From positions 868,001-932,000 of the forward strand of contig NZ_JBPODT010000002.1 of the NCBI RefSeq assembly GCF_051390635.1: a stretch of DNA of 64,000 nt, written 5' to 3'. How positions within the stretch are numbered: the stretch's first letter is position 1; every line of letters starts with the position of its first letter. Below the pieces are notes generated by a model. It was not told where the DNA came from. It saw nothing but the letters and a program-made list of their open reading frames with translations, and did not search any database. The DNA is from Microbaculum sp051390635. GTDB taxonomy: Bacteria; Pseudomonadota; Alphaproteobacteria; Rhizobiales; Tepidamorphaceae. The position numbers were made by a program, and so were the translations under genes. Positions 33,607-40,884 of the stretch are shown here, in pieces.

Positions 33607-35099
33607 TCGATCCGTTCCGGCAACCGCGCGTCGGCCGCCAGGTTCTCGAAGCGGGTGAATTCGGCCTGGAAGGACAGGTTCACCGTGCCGGTCGGACCGT
33701 GGCGCTGCTTGGCGATGATGACCTCGGCGAGCCCGTGCGCCAGCGCCATCTCGTCCTGCCAGGTCTCGAATTCCGGCGAGCCTTCGCGCGGCTTCTTGCC
33801 CTTGAGGTAGTACTCCTCGCGATAGACGAACATCACCACGTCGGCGTCCTGTTCGATCGAGCCGGACTCACGAAGGTCGGCGAGCTGCGGGCGCTTGTCC
33901 TCGCGCGATTCGACCTGACGCGACAGCTGCGACAGCGCCAGGATCGGCACGTTCAGTTCCTTGGCCAGCGCTTTGAGGCCCGTGGTGATTTCGGTGATTT
34001 CCTGCACGCGGCTGTCCTGCGAACGCCGGCTCGACCCCTGCAGCAGCTGCAGGTAGTCGATCACCAGCATGTCGAGCCCCTTCTGCCGCTTGAGCCGGCG
34101 GGCGCGGGCGGCGAGCTGGGCGATCGACAGGCCGCCGGTGGCGTCGATGTAGAACGGGATCGCCTGAAGCTGCGTCGCGACGTCCACCAGCCGGTCGAAT
34201 TCCTCGCGGGTGGTCTTGCCGCGCCGGATTGTCTCGGAGGCCACCGCCGCCTGCTCGGAAATAATACGGGTGGCGAGCTGCTCGGGCGACATTTCCAGCG
34301 AGAAGAAGCCGACGATGCCGCCGTCGAGGGTCTCGATCCGCCCGTCCGGCAGCGTCTGGGCCTTGTAGCGGGCGGCGATATGGAAGGCGATGTTGGTCGC
34401 CAGCGCGGTCTTGCCCATGGCGGGGCGGCCGGCCAGGATGACCAGGTCGGAGGGCTGCAGACCGCCGAGGGTGTCGTCGAGGTCGCGCAGGCCCGATGAG
34501 ATGCCGGACAGGTGCCCGTCGCGCTGATAGGCCTTGCTGGCCATATCGATGGCGTCCTTGAGCGCCTCGGCGAAACGCAGGAAACCGGACCCGTACTTGC
34601 CGGTCTCCGCGAGTTCGAACAGCCGCTGCTCCGTCTGCGCGATCTGCTGGGCCGGCGGCATGTCGACGGGCGCGTCGTAGGCCAGGTTGACCATGTCCTC
34701 GCCGATCGAGATCAGTCGCCGGCGGGTCGCGAGTTCGTATATCGTGCGCCCGTAGTCCTCGGCGTTGATGACCGTGGTCGCGGCGGCGGCGAGGCGCGCG
34801 AGATACTGGGTGACAGGGACCTCGCCGATCGGCTCGTCGCGTTCCAGGAAGGTCTTCAGCGTCACCGGCGTCGCGGTCTTGTTGCCGCGAATCAGCTGGC
34901 TGATGACGTCGAAGATGCGCTGGTGCACCGTCTCGAAGAAATGCTCCGGCGCCAGGAAATCCGAGACCCGGTAGAACGCTTCGTTGTTGACGAGGATCGC
35001 GCCCAGCAGCGCCTGTTCGGCCTCGATGTTGTGCGGGGCCGCGCGGTATTCACTGTCTTGCCGCTCGTCGAGCGGGCGGGGGAGGGCCTGGATCGTCAT
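33603..35099 (-). CDS. dnaB: replicative DNA helicase DnaB
   Basis: 498 residues from the ATG at 35099. The N-terminal domain (NIEAEQALLGAIL, primase-interacting) is joined to a RecA-like C-terminal helicase with Walker A AGRPAMGKTALA, Walker B MLVIDYLQLL and the arginine-finger region near the QLSRQVE segment. No intein is present. It drives hexameric fork unwinding. A perfect CtrA box and four GANTC sites lie upstream, suggesting cell-cycle-timed transcription. Confidence 0.97.
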   Translation of the reverse strand: MTIQALPRPLDERQDSEYRAAPHNIEAEQALLGAILVNNEAFYRVSDFLAPEHFFETVHQRIFDVISQLIRGNKTATPVTLKTFLERDEPIGEVPVTQYLARLAAAATTVINAEDYGRTIYELATRRRLISIGEDMVNLAYDAPVDMPPAQQIAQTEQRLFELAETGKYGSGFLRFAEALKDAIDMASKAYQRDGHLSGISSGLRDLDDTLGGLQPSDLVILAGRPAMGKTALATNIAFHIAARYKAQTLPDGRIETLDGGIVGFFSLEMSPEQLATRIISEQAAVASETIRRGKTTREEFDRLVDVATQLQAIPFYIDATGGLSIAQLAARARRLKRQKGLDMLVIDYLQLLQGSSRRSQDSRVQEITEITTGLKALAKELNVPILALSQLSRQVESREDKRPQLADLRESGSIEQDADVVMFVYREEYYLKGKKPREGSPEFETWQDEMALAHGLAEVIIAKQRHGPTGTVNLSFQAEFTRFENLAADARLPERIE

Positions 35100-35192
35100 G
35101 GTTTCGTTAGTTGCACGATTCGAGGGGCGCTGGCCTGCCCGAATCAGCGTGCACGTCACGCCAAGGCTAGCGCATTCCCGCTATTCAGTTTG

Positions 35193-35207
35193 TTAACAGA
35201 TTCTTAA
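35193..35207 (-). promoter_or_regulatory. CtrA box TTAA-N7-TTAA upstream of dnaB
   Basis: TTAA (35193-35196), exactly seven bases, TTAA (35204-35207): the full alphaproteobacterial CtrA consensus. It lies 94-108 bases upstream of the dnaB ATG, in the 134-base gap after cfa. The seven-base spacer contains GATTC, a CcrM methylation site. Three more GANTC sites lie at 35117-35121, 35141-35145 and 35211-35215. Confidence 0.65.
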
Positions 35208-35233
35208 ATGGATTCGGGTCGCCACTTGACGAC

Positions 35234-36487
35234 TCACTCGGCTGCTTCCTTGCGGGGAATCAGCGCGCCGTCGCGCTTGCGCAGGGCCGCTTCCGCATTG
35301 CCGATATAGCCGCGTGTCAGCGGAACGGTCTCCAGCTTCCTGGAGAGCTGGATCTGGAAGTTCATCATGCCCTGATTGCGGAACGAGATTTCCGATCCGG
35401 CCAGGTAGAATTCCCACATCCGGCAGAAGCGCTCGTCATAGAGGCCGGCCGCCTTCTCGCAATTGGCCAGGAAGCGGCGGCGCCACTCCTTCAGCGTCTC
35501 GGCGTAGTGCAGCCGCAGGATCTCGATGTCGGTGACGAACAGGCCGGTCTTCTCGATCACCGGCAGCACCTCCGACAGGGAGGGGATGTAGCCGCCGGGG
35601 AATATGTACTTCTGGATCCACGAGTTGGTCTCGCCGGGCGGGCCGAAGCGGCCGATTGAGTGCAGCACCATGATGCCGTCGTCGGTGAGCAGATCGCGCA
35701 CCTTCTCGAAGTACTCCTGATAGTGGCCGACGCCGACATGTTCGAACATGCCCACCGAGACGATCCGGTCGAACTTGCCGTCGAGCGTGCGGTAGTCCTG
35801 AAGGCGGAAATCGACGCAGTTGTCCATCTCCATCTTTTCGGCGCGCGACCGGCTCAGCGCATGCTGTTCTTCGCTGAGTGTGACGCCGACGACGGAGACC
35901 GGATGGGTCTCGGCGATATAGAGGCCGAGACCGCCCCAGCCGGAGCCGATGTCGAGCACGCGCTGGCCCTTCTCGATCTGCATCTTGGCGGCCAGGTGCC
36001 GCTTCTTGGCGAGCTGGGCCTGCTCCAGCGTGGCCGTCGGGCTCTCGAAATAGGCGCAGGAATATTGCCTGTCGGAATCGAGGAACAGGTCGTACATGCG
36101 CCCGTCCAGATCGTAGTGATGGGCGACGTTGTCCTTGGCCCTGCCGATCGGATTGAACTGGCGGACGCGGCGGGTGAGATAGCGGTAGACGCGCTCGGCG
36201 ATGATCCACCACGGCAGGTGCGTGGGATCGTCGCGGCGCAGGACTATGTCGAGGAAATCGTAGATCGAGCCTTTTTCGACGACGAAAGTGCCGTCCATGT
36301 AGGCTTCGCCTAGCTTCAGCTCGGGATTGGAAACAACCGCCCGTTCCACCGCCGCCGTCGTGAAGCGAACATGGACGGGTTCGCCCGTGCCGTCCCCGTA
36401 AACCCGGGTGACGCCCTTGTGATCCGTGACGTGCAGGTCACCTTCCCTGGCGACCTTCGACAGAACGTAGTGAAGCAGACCGTTCAT
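35234..36487 (-). CDS. cfa: cyclopropane-fatty-acyl-phospholipid synthase
   Basis: 417 residues. The SAM-binding motif VLDIGSGWGGLGLYIAE, the upstream HYDL and QYSCAYF segments and the C-terminal QIQLSR region match the CFA synthase/mycolic-acid cyclopropane synthase family. It methylates cis double bonds of membrane phospholipid acyl chains. An N-terminal 100-residue lipid-binding region is present, so it is full length. It lies between rplI and dnaB, where an inserted gene is unusual for this conserved cluster. Confidence 0.94.
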   Translation of the reverse strand: MNGLLHYVLSKVAREGDLHVTDHKGVTRVYGDGTGEPVHVRFTTAAVERAVVSNPELKLGEAYMDGTFVVEKGSIYDFLDIVLRRDDPTHLPWWIIAERVYRYLTRRVRQFNPIGRAKDNVAHHYDLDGRMYDLFLDSDRQYSCAYFESPTATLEQAQLAKKRHLAAKMQIEKGQRVLDIGSGWGGLGLYIAETHPVSVVGVTLSEEQHALSRSRAEKMEMDNCVDFRLQDYRTLDGKFDRIVSVGMFEHVGVGHYQEYFEKVRDLLTDDGIMVLHSIGRFGPPGETNSWIQKYIFPGGYIPSLSEVLPVIEKTGLFVTDIEILRLHYAETLKEWRRRFLANCEKAAGLYDERFCRMWEFYLAGSEISFRNQGMMNFQIQLSRKLETVPLTRGYIGNAEAALRKRDGALIPRKEAAE

Positions 36488-36574
36488 TTCCCCCGGTCAA
36501 CCCGATCCAGACTGCGACGCTGATCGAAATTAAAACATCAAGCGGCGGTCGGGTTCAATCGGGTGAATAGGGGT

Positions 36575-36598
36575 GACGGCCGGAAATTTCCGGCCGTC
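36575..36598 (-). other. 24-base perfect palindrome between rplI and cfa
   Basis: GACGGCCGG-AAATTT-CCGGCCGTC: a 9-bp stem with a 6-base self-complementary loop, 14 bases after the rplI stop. No T-run follows on either strand, so it is better seen as an mRNA-processing or attenuation hairpin, or a factor-assisted terminator, than a standard terminator. Confidence 0.55.
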
Positions 36599-36611
36599 GT
36601 AATACCGGTGT

Positions 36612-37223
36612 TCAGGATTTTTCGGCGTCCGCGTCCTCGGCGGCGTCCGTTTCGGCGGACTCTTCCGACTCGGCCTCAGTACCTTCCTCGAAGAACTCTT
36701 CGGCTTCGGCCTCTAACTCTTCTTCTTCCTCTGCCTCGATCGTCACGTCCTCGCCGCGCGCCTGACGCTCGGCTTCCTCTCCGGAGCGGGCCGCATTGAC
36801 GACGACGGTTGCGTCGACTTCCGGATGCAGGCGTACCGGGACCTCGGTCAGGCCCAGGGTCTTGATCGGTGCATTAAGAACGACCTGGCCGCGGGTGACC
36901 GAGAATCCGGCTTCGGTCAGCGCATCGGCGATATCGCGGCTCGACACCGAACCGTACAGCTGGCCGCGCTCGCTGGCCTGACGGATCAGCACGACGGCAA
37001 AGCCGTTCATCTTCGAGGCGACGGACTCGGCTTCCGACTTGAGCTCGAGGTTACGGGCCTCGAGCTGGGCGCGCTGCTGGTCGAAAAGCTGGCGGTTGGT
37101 CTCGGTGGCGCGCAGCGCCTTTTTCTGCGGCAACAGGAAATTGCGCGCGAAACCGTCGCGCACGCGCACGATGTCGCCCATCTGGCCGAGTTTGGCTATG
37201 CGTTCGAGAAGGATGACTTCCAT
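36612..37223 (-). CDS. rplI: 50S ribosomal protein L9 with long acidic tail
   Basis: 203 residues; the family is usually about 150. The first 148 hold both L9 domains, starting MEVILLERIAKLGQMGD and with the GQLYGSVSSRDIA linker region. The last 50 or so are an extreme Glu/Asp/Ala/Ser tail, found in some alphaproteobacterial L9 proteins. The ATG at 37223 has GGGAG about nine bases upstream; a GTG one codon earlier is possible. Confidence 0.95.
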   Translation of the reverse strand: MEVILLERIAKLGQMGDIVRVRDGFARNFLLPQKKALRATETNRQLFDQQRAQLEARNLELKSEAESVASKMNGFAVVLIRQASERGQLYGSVSSRDIADALTEAGFSVTRGQVVLNAPIKTLGLTEVPVRLHPEVDATVVVNAARSGEEAERQARGEDVTIEAEEEEELEAEAEEFFEEGTEAESEESAETDAAEDADAEKS

Positions 37224-37413
37224 CACTTTTACTCCCGGAATGGATTAGTGGATCCTGGTTCCGGCAGGACGCATGCCGATCGGCCGCTGGCACTCGGGTG
37301 CCCGAAACGCGCGATCGGCAAGTCCGGTACGATGGTCTTCGTCATCGTCTCAGCTGTCCCGCCGGTTCGGCGGTTAGAGCCGGCTATTCGATGGAATGCC
37401 GACCCAACCAGAA

Positions 37414-37438
37414 GCGCCGCGGACATGGCCCGCGGCGC
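37414..37438 (-). terminator. hairpin after rpsR, possible terminator
   Basis: GCGCCGCGG/CCGCGGCGC, a perfect 9-bp stem with a 7-base loop, starts 14 bases after the rpsR stop. On the minus strand it is followed by TTCTGGTT, a weak U-rich tract. A second 6-bp hairpin (CCGCCG-GTT-CGGCGG, 37359-37373) lies further on. They may separate rpsF-rpsR from rplI expression. Confidence 0.4.
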
Positions 37439-37452
37439 GGCGAAATCGATAC

Positions 37453-37707
37453 TTATTTCACGATATAGGGCAGAAGGCCCAGGAAACGGGCGCGCTTGAT
37501 CGCCTTGGCGAGTTCACGCTGCTTCTTCTGCGACACCGCCGTGATGCGGCTCGGAACGATCTTGCCGCGCTCCGAGATGTAGCGCTGCAGCAGCTTCACG
37601 TCCTTGTAGTCGATCTTCGGCGAGTCGGCGCCGGAGAACGGGCAGGTCTTGCGACGGCGGTGGAACGGTCGGCGGACCGGCAGCTGTGCGATATTCGGAA
37701 TGGACAT
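37453..37707 (-). CDS. rpsR: 30S ribosomal protein S18
   Basis: 84 residues. The CPFSG and IDYKDVKLLQRYISERGKI segments and the KKQRELAKAIKRARFLGLLP core are diagnostic. It binds S6 on the 30S platform. The ATG shares one base with the rpsF stop (TAATG), so the two partners are translationally coupled. Confidence 0.97.
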   Translation of the reverse strand: MSIPNIAQLPVRRPFHRRRKTCPFSGADSPKIDYKDVKLLQRYISERGKIVPSRITAVSQKKQRELAKAIKRARFLGLLPYIVK

Positions 37708-38189
37708 TATTCTTTACCCCCCTCGCTGGCGGACCCTTCGCTGGCTCGCGGACGGCGATCGCCCCGGTCACCGCGGTCACCTCTGTCGCCCCGGTCGCCT
37801 CTGTCACCGCGGTCGCCTCTGTCACCACGGTCGAACCGGTCGCGCGGTCCGCGGCGGTCGTCGCGATCGCGGCGGGCCAGGATTGCCGACTGGCCTTCCT
37901 CGTGCTCTTCGACGCGGATGGTCATGAAACGAAGGATGTCGTCGCTGATGCGCATCTGACGCTCCATCTCGGCCACCGCGGCGTGCGGGGCTTCGATGTT
38001 CATGAGCGAATAATGCGCCTTCCGGTTCTTCTTGATCCGGAACGACAGGGGGCGGACGCCCCAATATTCCGTCTTTGCGATCGATCCGCCATTCTGTTCG
38101 ATGACGGTCTTGTACTGTTCGGTCAGCGCCTCGACCTGCTGCGCCGACACGTCCTGGCGGGCCAGGAACACGTGCTCGTAGAGTGGCAT
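37707..38189 (-). CDS. rpsF: 30S ribosomal protein S6 with RGD-repeat tail
   Basis: 160 residues; the S6 core is about 95-100. The core reads MPLYEHVFLARQD and YWGVRPLSFRIKKN. The C-terminal 60 are Arg/Asp/Gly-rich, including seven consecutive Arg-Gly-Asp units encoded by 9-bp tandem repeats. The ATG at 38189 matches the family; its ribosome binding site (GGAAAGG) is predicted to be buried in a leader stem at 38198-38261, as in S6:S18 autoregulation. Confidence 0.96.
   Translation of the reverse strand: MPLYEHVFLARQDVSAQQVEALTEQYKTVIEQNGGSIAKTEYWGVRPLSFRIKKNRKAHYSLMNIEAPHAAVAEMERQMRISDDILRFMTIRVEEHEEGQSAILARRDRDDRRGPRDRFDRGDRGDRGDRGDRGDRGDRGDRGDRRPRASEGSASEGGKE
37770..37845 (-). repeat. 9-bp tandem repeats encoding (Arg-Gly-Asp)n in rpsF
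   Basis: Imperfect repeats of a 9-base unit (on the plus strand CGGTCACCG/CGGTCGCCT-type units) give seven tandem Arg-Gly-Asp codon triplets. Third-position differences between units show the array is not a recent clean expansion. Confidence 0.85.
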
Positions 38190-38197
38190 TGTAACTT

Positions 38198-38261
38198 GCC
38201 TTTCCGTTTCACCGATGGTCGCCTTCGGCGCAAAGCCTCTTCGAAGCCTTAAAGGAAAGGC
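38198..38261 (-). promoter_or_regulatory. S6:S18-type autoregulatory leader of rpsF
   Basis: A perfect 8-bp long-range pairing joins GCCTTTCC (38261-38254 on the minus strand) to GGAAAGGC (38205-38198), and the latter is the rpsF ribosome binding site, ending 8 bases before the ATG. Between them is a CGCC-GAA-GGCG hairpin with CCG/GG elements like those bound by the S6:S18 complex in other bacteria. The pairing is seen directly; recognition by S6:S18 is inferred. Confidence 0.5.
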
Positions 38262-38375
38262 GTTCGAAACAAGGTCTCGAGAGCGGAGACACGGGAAGTC
38301 GGACAACGCGCCCTGCCGGTCTTGAAAGCCAGCCTTCCGTTCAGCCTCCGGCCAAAGCACGACCGGAACGGCGCT

Positions 38376-38403
38376 GATATACTCGATCGGTCCGAAAACG
38401 CAA
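38376..38403 (-). promoter_or_regulatory. candidate promoter of rpsF-rpsR
   Basis: Minus strand: TTGCGT (38403-38398), 16-base spacer, TATATC (38381-38376). It would give a leader of about 180 bases that contains the whole S6:S18-like element. Confidence 0.4.
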
Positions 38404-38474
38404 GCATAACGGTGCATGCCGGTCCCGCGCGGATCCCTGCCGGCGATCGAAACCGCGCCAGCCTGAAAGCGGCG

Positions 38475-38502
38475 CTGTCAGGTGTTTTTCTCTGGCTATA
38501 AA
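38475..38502 (+). promoter_or_regulatory. candidate fabD promoter
   Basis: CTGTCA (38475-38480), 16-base spacer, TATAAA (38497-38502). Transcription would start near 38509 and give a leader of about 110 bases that contains the 10-bp stem at 38530-38594. Confidence 0.4.
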
Positions 38503-38529
38503 CCCACGGGGGTATACACAGCTACGCGG

Positions 38530-38594
38530 CGGCACGTCTTGACATACCGGCCGCCAGCGTGTCTGTGCGGGCCGCAATCCGGCGAGACGTGCCG
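38530..38594 (+). promoter_or_regulatory. long-range 10-bp stem in the fabD leader
   Basis: CGGCACGTCT (38530-38539) and AGACGTGCCG (38585-38594) are exact reverse complements separated by 45 bases, ending 25 bases before the fabD ATG. The enclosed region is GC-rich with further short pairings. The region 38404-38474 to the left shows nothing I can interpret. Confidence 0.5.
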
Positions 38595-38619
38595 GCACGA
38601 GGTATTTCAGGCAAGCGAG

Positions 38620-39561
38620 ATGACTACGGCATTCGTGTTTCCGGGGCAGGGCAGTCAGGCTGTCGGCATGGGCAAGGCCCTGGCCGACGCCTATCCGGCC
38701 GCGCGTGCCGTATTCGAAGAGGTCGACGAGGCGCTCGGCGAAAAGCTGTCGGCGGTGATCTGGGACGGCCCGGAAGACCGTCTGACGCTTACCGAGAATG
38801 CCCAGCCGGCGCTGATGGCCGTCTCGATGGCCGTCGTCCGGGCTTTGGAAGCCGAAGGAATCGCGGTCGGGTCGGCGGCGCGTTTCGTCGCGGGCCATTC
38901 GCTCGGCGAATACTCCGCTCTGGCCGCCGCAGGGGCGCTGACCCTTTCCGACACCGCAAAGTTGCTACGGACCCGCGGCAAGGCGATGCAGGCCGCCGTT
39001 CCGGTCGGCGAGGGCGCCATGGCCGCGTTGCTCGGCCTGGACTACCAGGCGGCGCTCGAAGTGGCGCAGGAGGCGGCGCAGGGCGAGGTCTGCCAGGCCG
39101 CCAACGACAACGCTCCCGGTCAGGTCGTGGTCAGCGGCGCGAAGGCCGCGGTCGAACGCGCCTGTGAAATCGCGACCGCCAGGGGCGCGATGAAGGCGAT
39201 CATGCTGCCGGTAAGCGCCCCGTTCCATTGCGCGATGATGGCGCCGGCCGCCGAGGTGATGCAGGCGGCATTGGCCGAAACCGCGGTGAAGGCTCCGGTC
39301 GTGCCGGTGGTCGCCAACGTCGTCGCGGGTCCCGTATCCGACCCCGACGAGATCCGCAGGCGGCTCGTCGAGCAGGTCACCGGCACGGTCCGCTGGCGCG
39401 AATGCGTCGAGTGGATGGCCGGGCAAGGCGTGACCGACTTCAAGGAAGTCGGTGCCGGCAGGGTGCTGACGGGCCTGACGCGCCGCATCGACCGTTCGCT
39501 CAAAGGCGCCGCCGTGGGCGCCCCGGACGACATCGCGGCGTATCTCGCCTCGCGATCCTGA
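38620..39561 (+). CDS. fabD: malonyl-CoA:ACP transacylase
   Basis: 313 residues. The nucleophile is Ser94 in AGHSLGEYSA; the catalytic His is in SAPFHCAMM, and FVFPGQGSQ is at the N-terminus. It loads malonyl groups on ACP. The ATG at 38620 matches the family start, and the 46 codons upstream in the open frame are not FabD-like. It is divergent from rpsF and begins the fabD-fabG-acpP-fabF cluster. Confidence 0.97.
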   Translation: MTTAFVFPGQGSQAVGMGKALADAYPAARAVFEEVDEALGEKLSAVIWDGPEDRLTLTENAQPALMAVSMAVVRALEAEGIAVGSAARFVAGHSLGEYSALAAAGALTLSDTAKLLRTRGKAMQAAVPVGEGAMAALLGLDYQAALEVAQEAAQGEVCQAANDNAPGQVVVSGAKAAVERACEIATARGAMKAIMLPVSAPFHCAMMAPAAEVMQAALAETAVKAPVVPVVANVVAGPVSDPDEIRRRLVEQVTGTVRWRECVEWMAGQGVTDFKEVGAGRVLTGLTRRIDRSLKGAAVGAPDDIAAYLASRS

Positions 39562-39604
39562 CGGCCGGAAGCGCAGGGCGCCGCCGTCATCATTTGGAGG
39601 TTAC

Positions 39605-40342
39605 ATGTTTGATTTGACGGGAAAGACAGCGCTCGTGACGGGCGCGACCGGTGGCATTGGTGGAGCCGTTGCCCGCACCCTTCATGCTCAGGGCGCGACG
39701 GTCGCCATCTCGGGAACGCGGCAGGAAGCGCTCGACGCGCTCGTCGCCGATCTCGGCGAGCGGGTTCACCCCGTCGTCTGCAATCTCCAGGACGCCGAAG
39801 CGGTCGACGGCCTCGTCGGCAGGGCCGAGGAGGCGATTGGCGACCTCGATATTCTCGTCAACAACGCCGGAATCACCCGCGACAACATCTTCATGCGCAT
39901 GAAGGACGAGGAATGGGACACGGTTCTGGCGGTGAACCTGACTGCGGCCTTCCGGCTCACGCGCGCCGCGGTGAAGGGCATGATGCGTCGTCGGTCCGGG
40001 CGAATCATCGGCATCACCTCGGTCGTCGGCGTCACCGGCAATCCCGGTCAGGGCAACTACGCCGCGGCGAAGGCGGGCATGATCGGCATGTCCAAGTCCC
40101 TCGCCCAGGAAGTCGCTTCCCGCGGCATTACAGTTAATTGCGTCGCTCCCGGCTTCATCGAGACGGCGATGACCGACGCACTCAACGAGAAGCAGCGCGA
40201 GGCTGTTCTCGGCCGGGTTCCGGCCGGGCGTCTCGGCACCTCTGACGACATCGCCGCTGCGGTCCTCTATCTGGCCAGCGACGAGGCGGCATATGTGACA
40301 GGGCAAACCCTCCATGTGAACGGAGGAATGGCAATGATCTGA
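39605..40342 (+). CDS. fabG: 3-oxoacyl-ACP reductase
   Basis: 245-residue SDR. TGATGGIGGAVA binds NADPH, with catalytic Ser in GITSVVG and Tyr/Lys in NYAAAKAG; the C-terminal YVTGQTLHVNGGMAM is characteristic of FabG. The ribosome binding site GGAGG is eight bases before the ATG. It lies between fabD and acpP. Confidence 0.97.
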   Translation: MFDLTGKTALVTGATGGIGGAVARTLHAQGATVAISGTRQEALDALVADLGERVHPVVCNLQDAEAVDGLVGRAEEAIGDLDILVNNAGITRDNIFMRMKDEEWDTVLAVNLTAAFRLTRAAVKGMMRRRSGRIIGITSVVGVTGNPGQGNYAAAKAGMIGMSKSLAQEVASRGITVNCVAPGFIETAMTDALNEKQREAVLGRVPAGRLGTSDDIAAAVLYLASDEAAYVTGQTLHVNGGMAMI

Positions 40343-40469
40343 ATGCGTTCGCCGCCGATCCCCAACAGGCTGGATCGAGGCGGGCGAATTCTGGTCAATA
40401 TCGGGAAAGTGTGTTACTAGCCGCGAGCCTCGGGTATCGGCCGCACGGTCGAGAACCCGGACAGAATAC

Positions 40470-40520
40470 GGATGCGGCATCCGAAGGAGGCTTGGTCCGC
40501 CTTGCGCCCTTCCCGATAAT
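40470..40520 (+). promoter_or_regulatory. candidate acpP promoter with adjacent inverted repeat
   Basis: TTGGTC (40492-40497), 17-base spacer, GATAAT (40515-40520), 46 bases before the acpP ATG. A perfect short inverted repeat GGATGC-G-GCATCC (40470-40482) lies just upstream of the -35, where an activator could bind. A dedicated promoter fits the high level of ACP in cells. Confidence 0.45.
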
Positions 40521-40566
40521 CTGAACGGCACTAGTGTAAACGATATTTGCTATCGGGGATGACAGG

Positions 40567-40803
40567 ATGAGCGACATTGCAGAACGTGTGAAGAAGATCG
40601 TCGTCGAGCACCTCGGCGTTGAGGCGGACAAAGTCACCGAAAACGCCAGCTTTATCGACGATCTTGGCGCCGACAGCCTTGATACGGTCGAGCTCGTGAT
40701 GGCCTTCGAGGAAGAGTTCGGCTGCGAGATTCCGGACGATGCCGCCGAGACCATCCTCACGGTCGGCGACGCGGTAAAGTTTCTCGAGAAGAACGCGTCG
40801 TGA
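40567..40803 (+). CDS. acpP: acyl carrier protein
   Basis: 78 residues, acidic and helical. The phosphopantetheine attachment site is Ser37 in GADSLDTVELVM. It carries acyl chains for fatty-acid, lipid A and phospholipid synthesis. The ribosome binding site is close to the ATG (ACAGG). Confidence 0.98.
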   Translation: MSDIAERVKKIVVEHLGVEADKVTENASFIDDLGADSLDTVELVMAFEEEFGCEIPDDAAETILTVGDAVKFLEKNAS

Positions 40804-40884
40804 CATCGGGCGGGACAATCGGTTCATGGTCCGTTTGTCCCGCGCCGCTTGCCAGTCAGTGAAGCATAATCCGGATCGTCCTAG

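Noticed and set aside
36575..36598. Palindrome as a rho-independent terminator of rplI
   Set aside because: No T-run on either strand; kept as a hairpin of unknown role.
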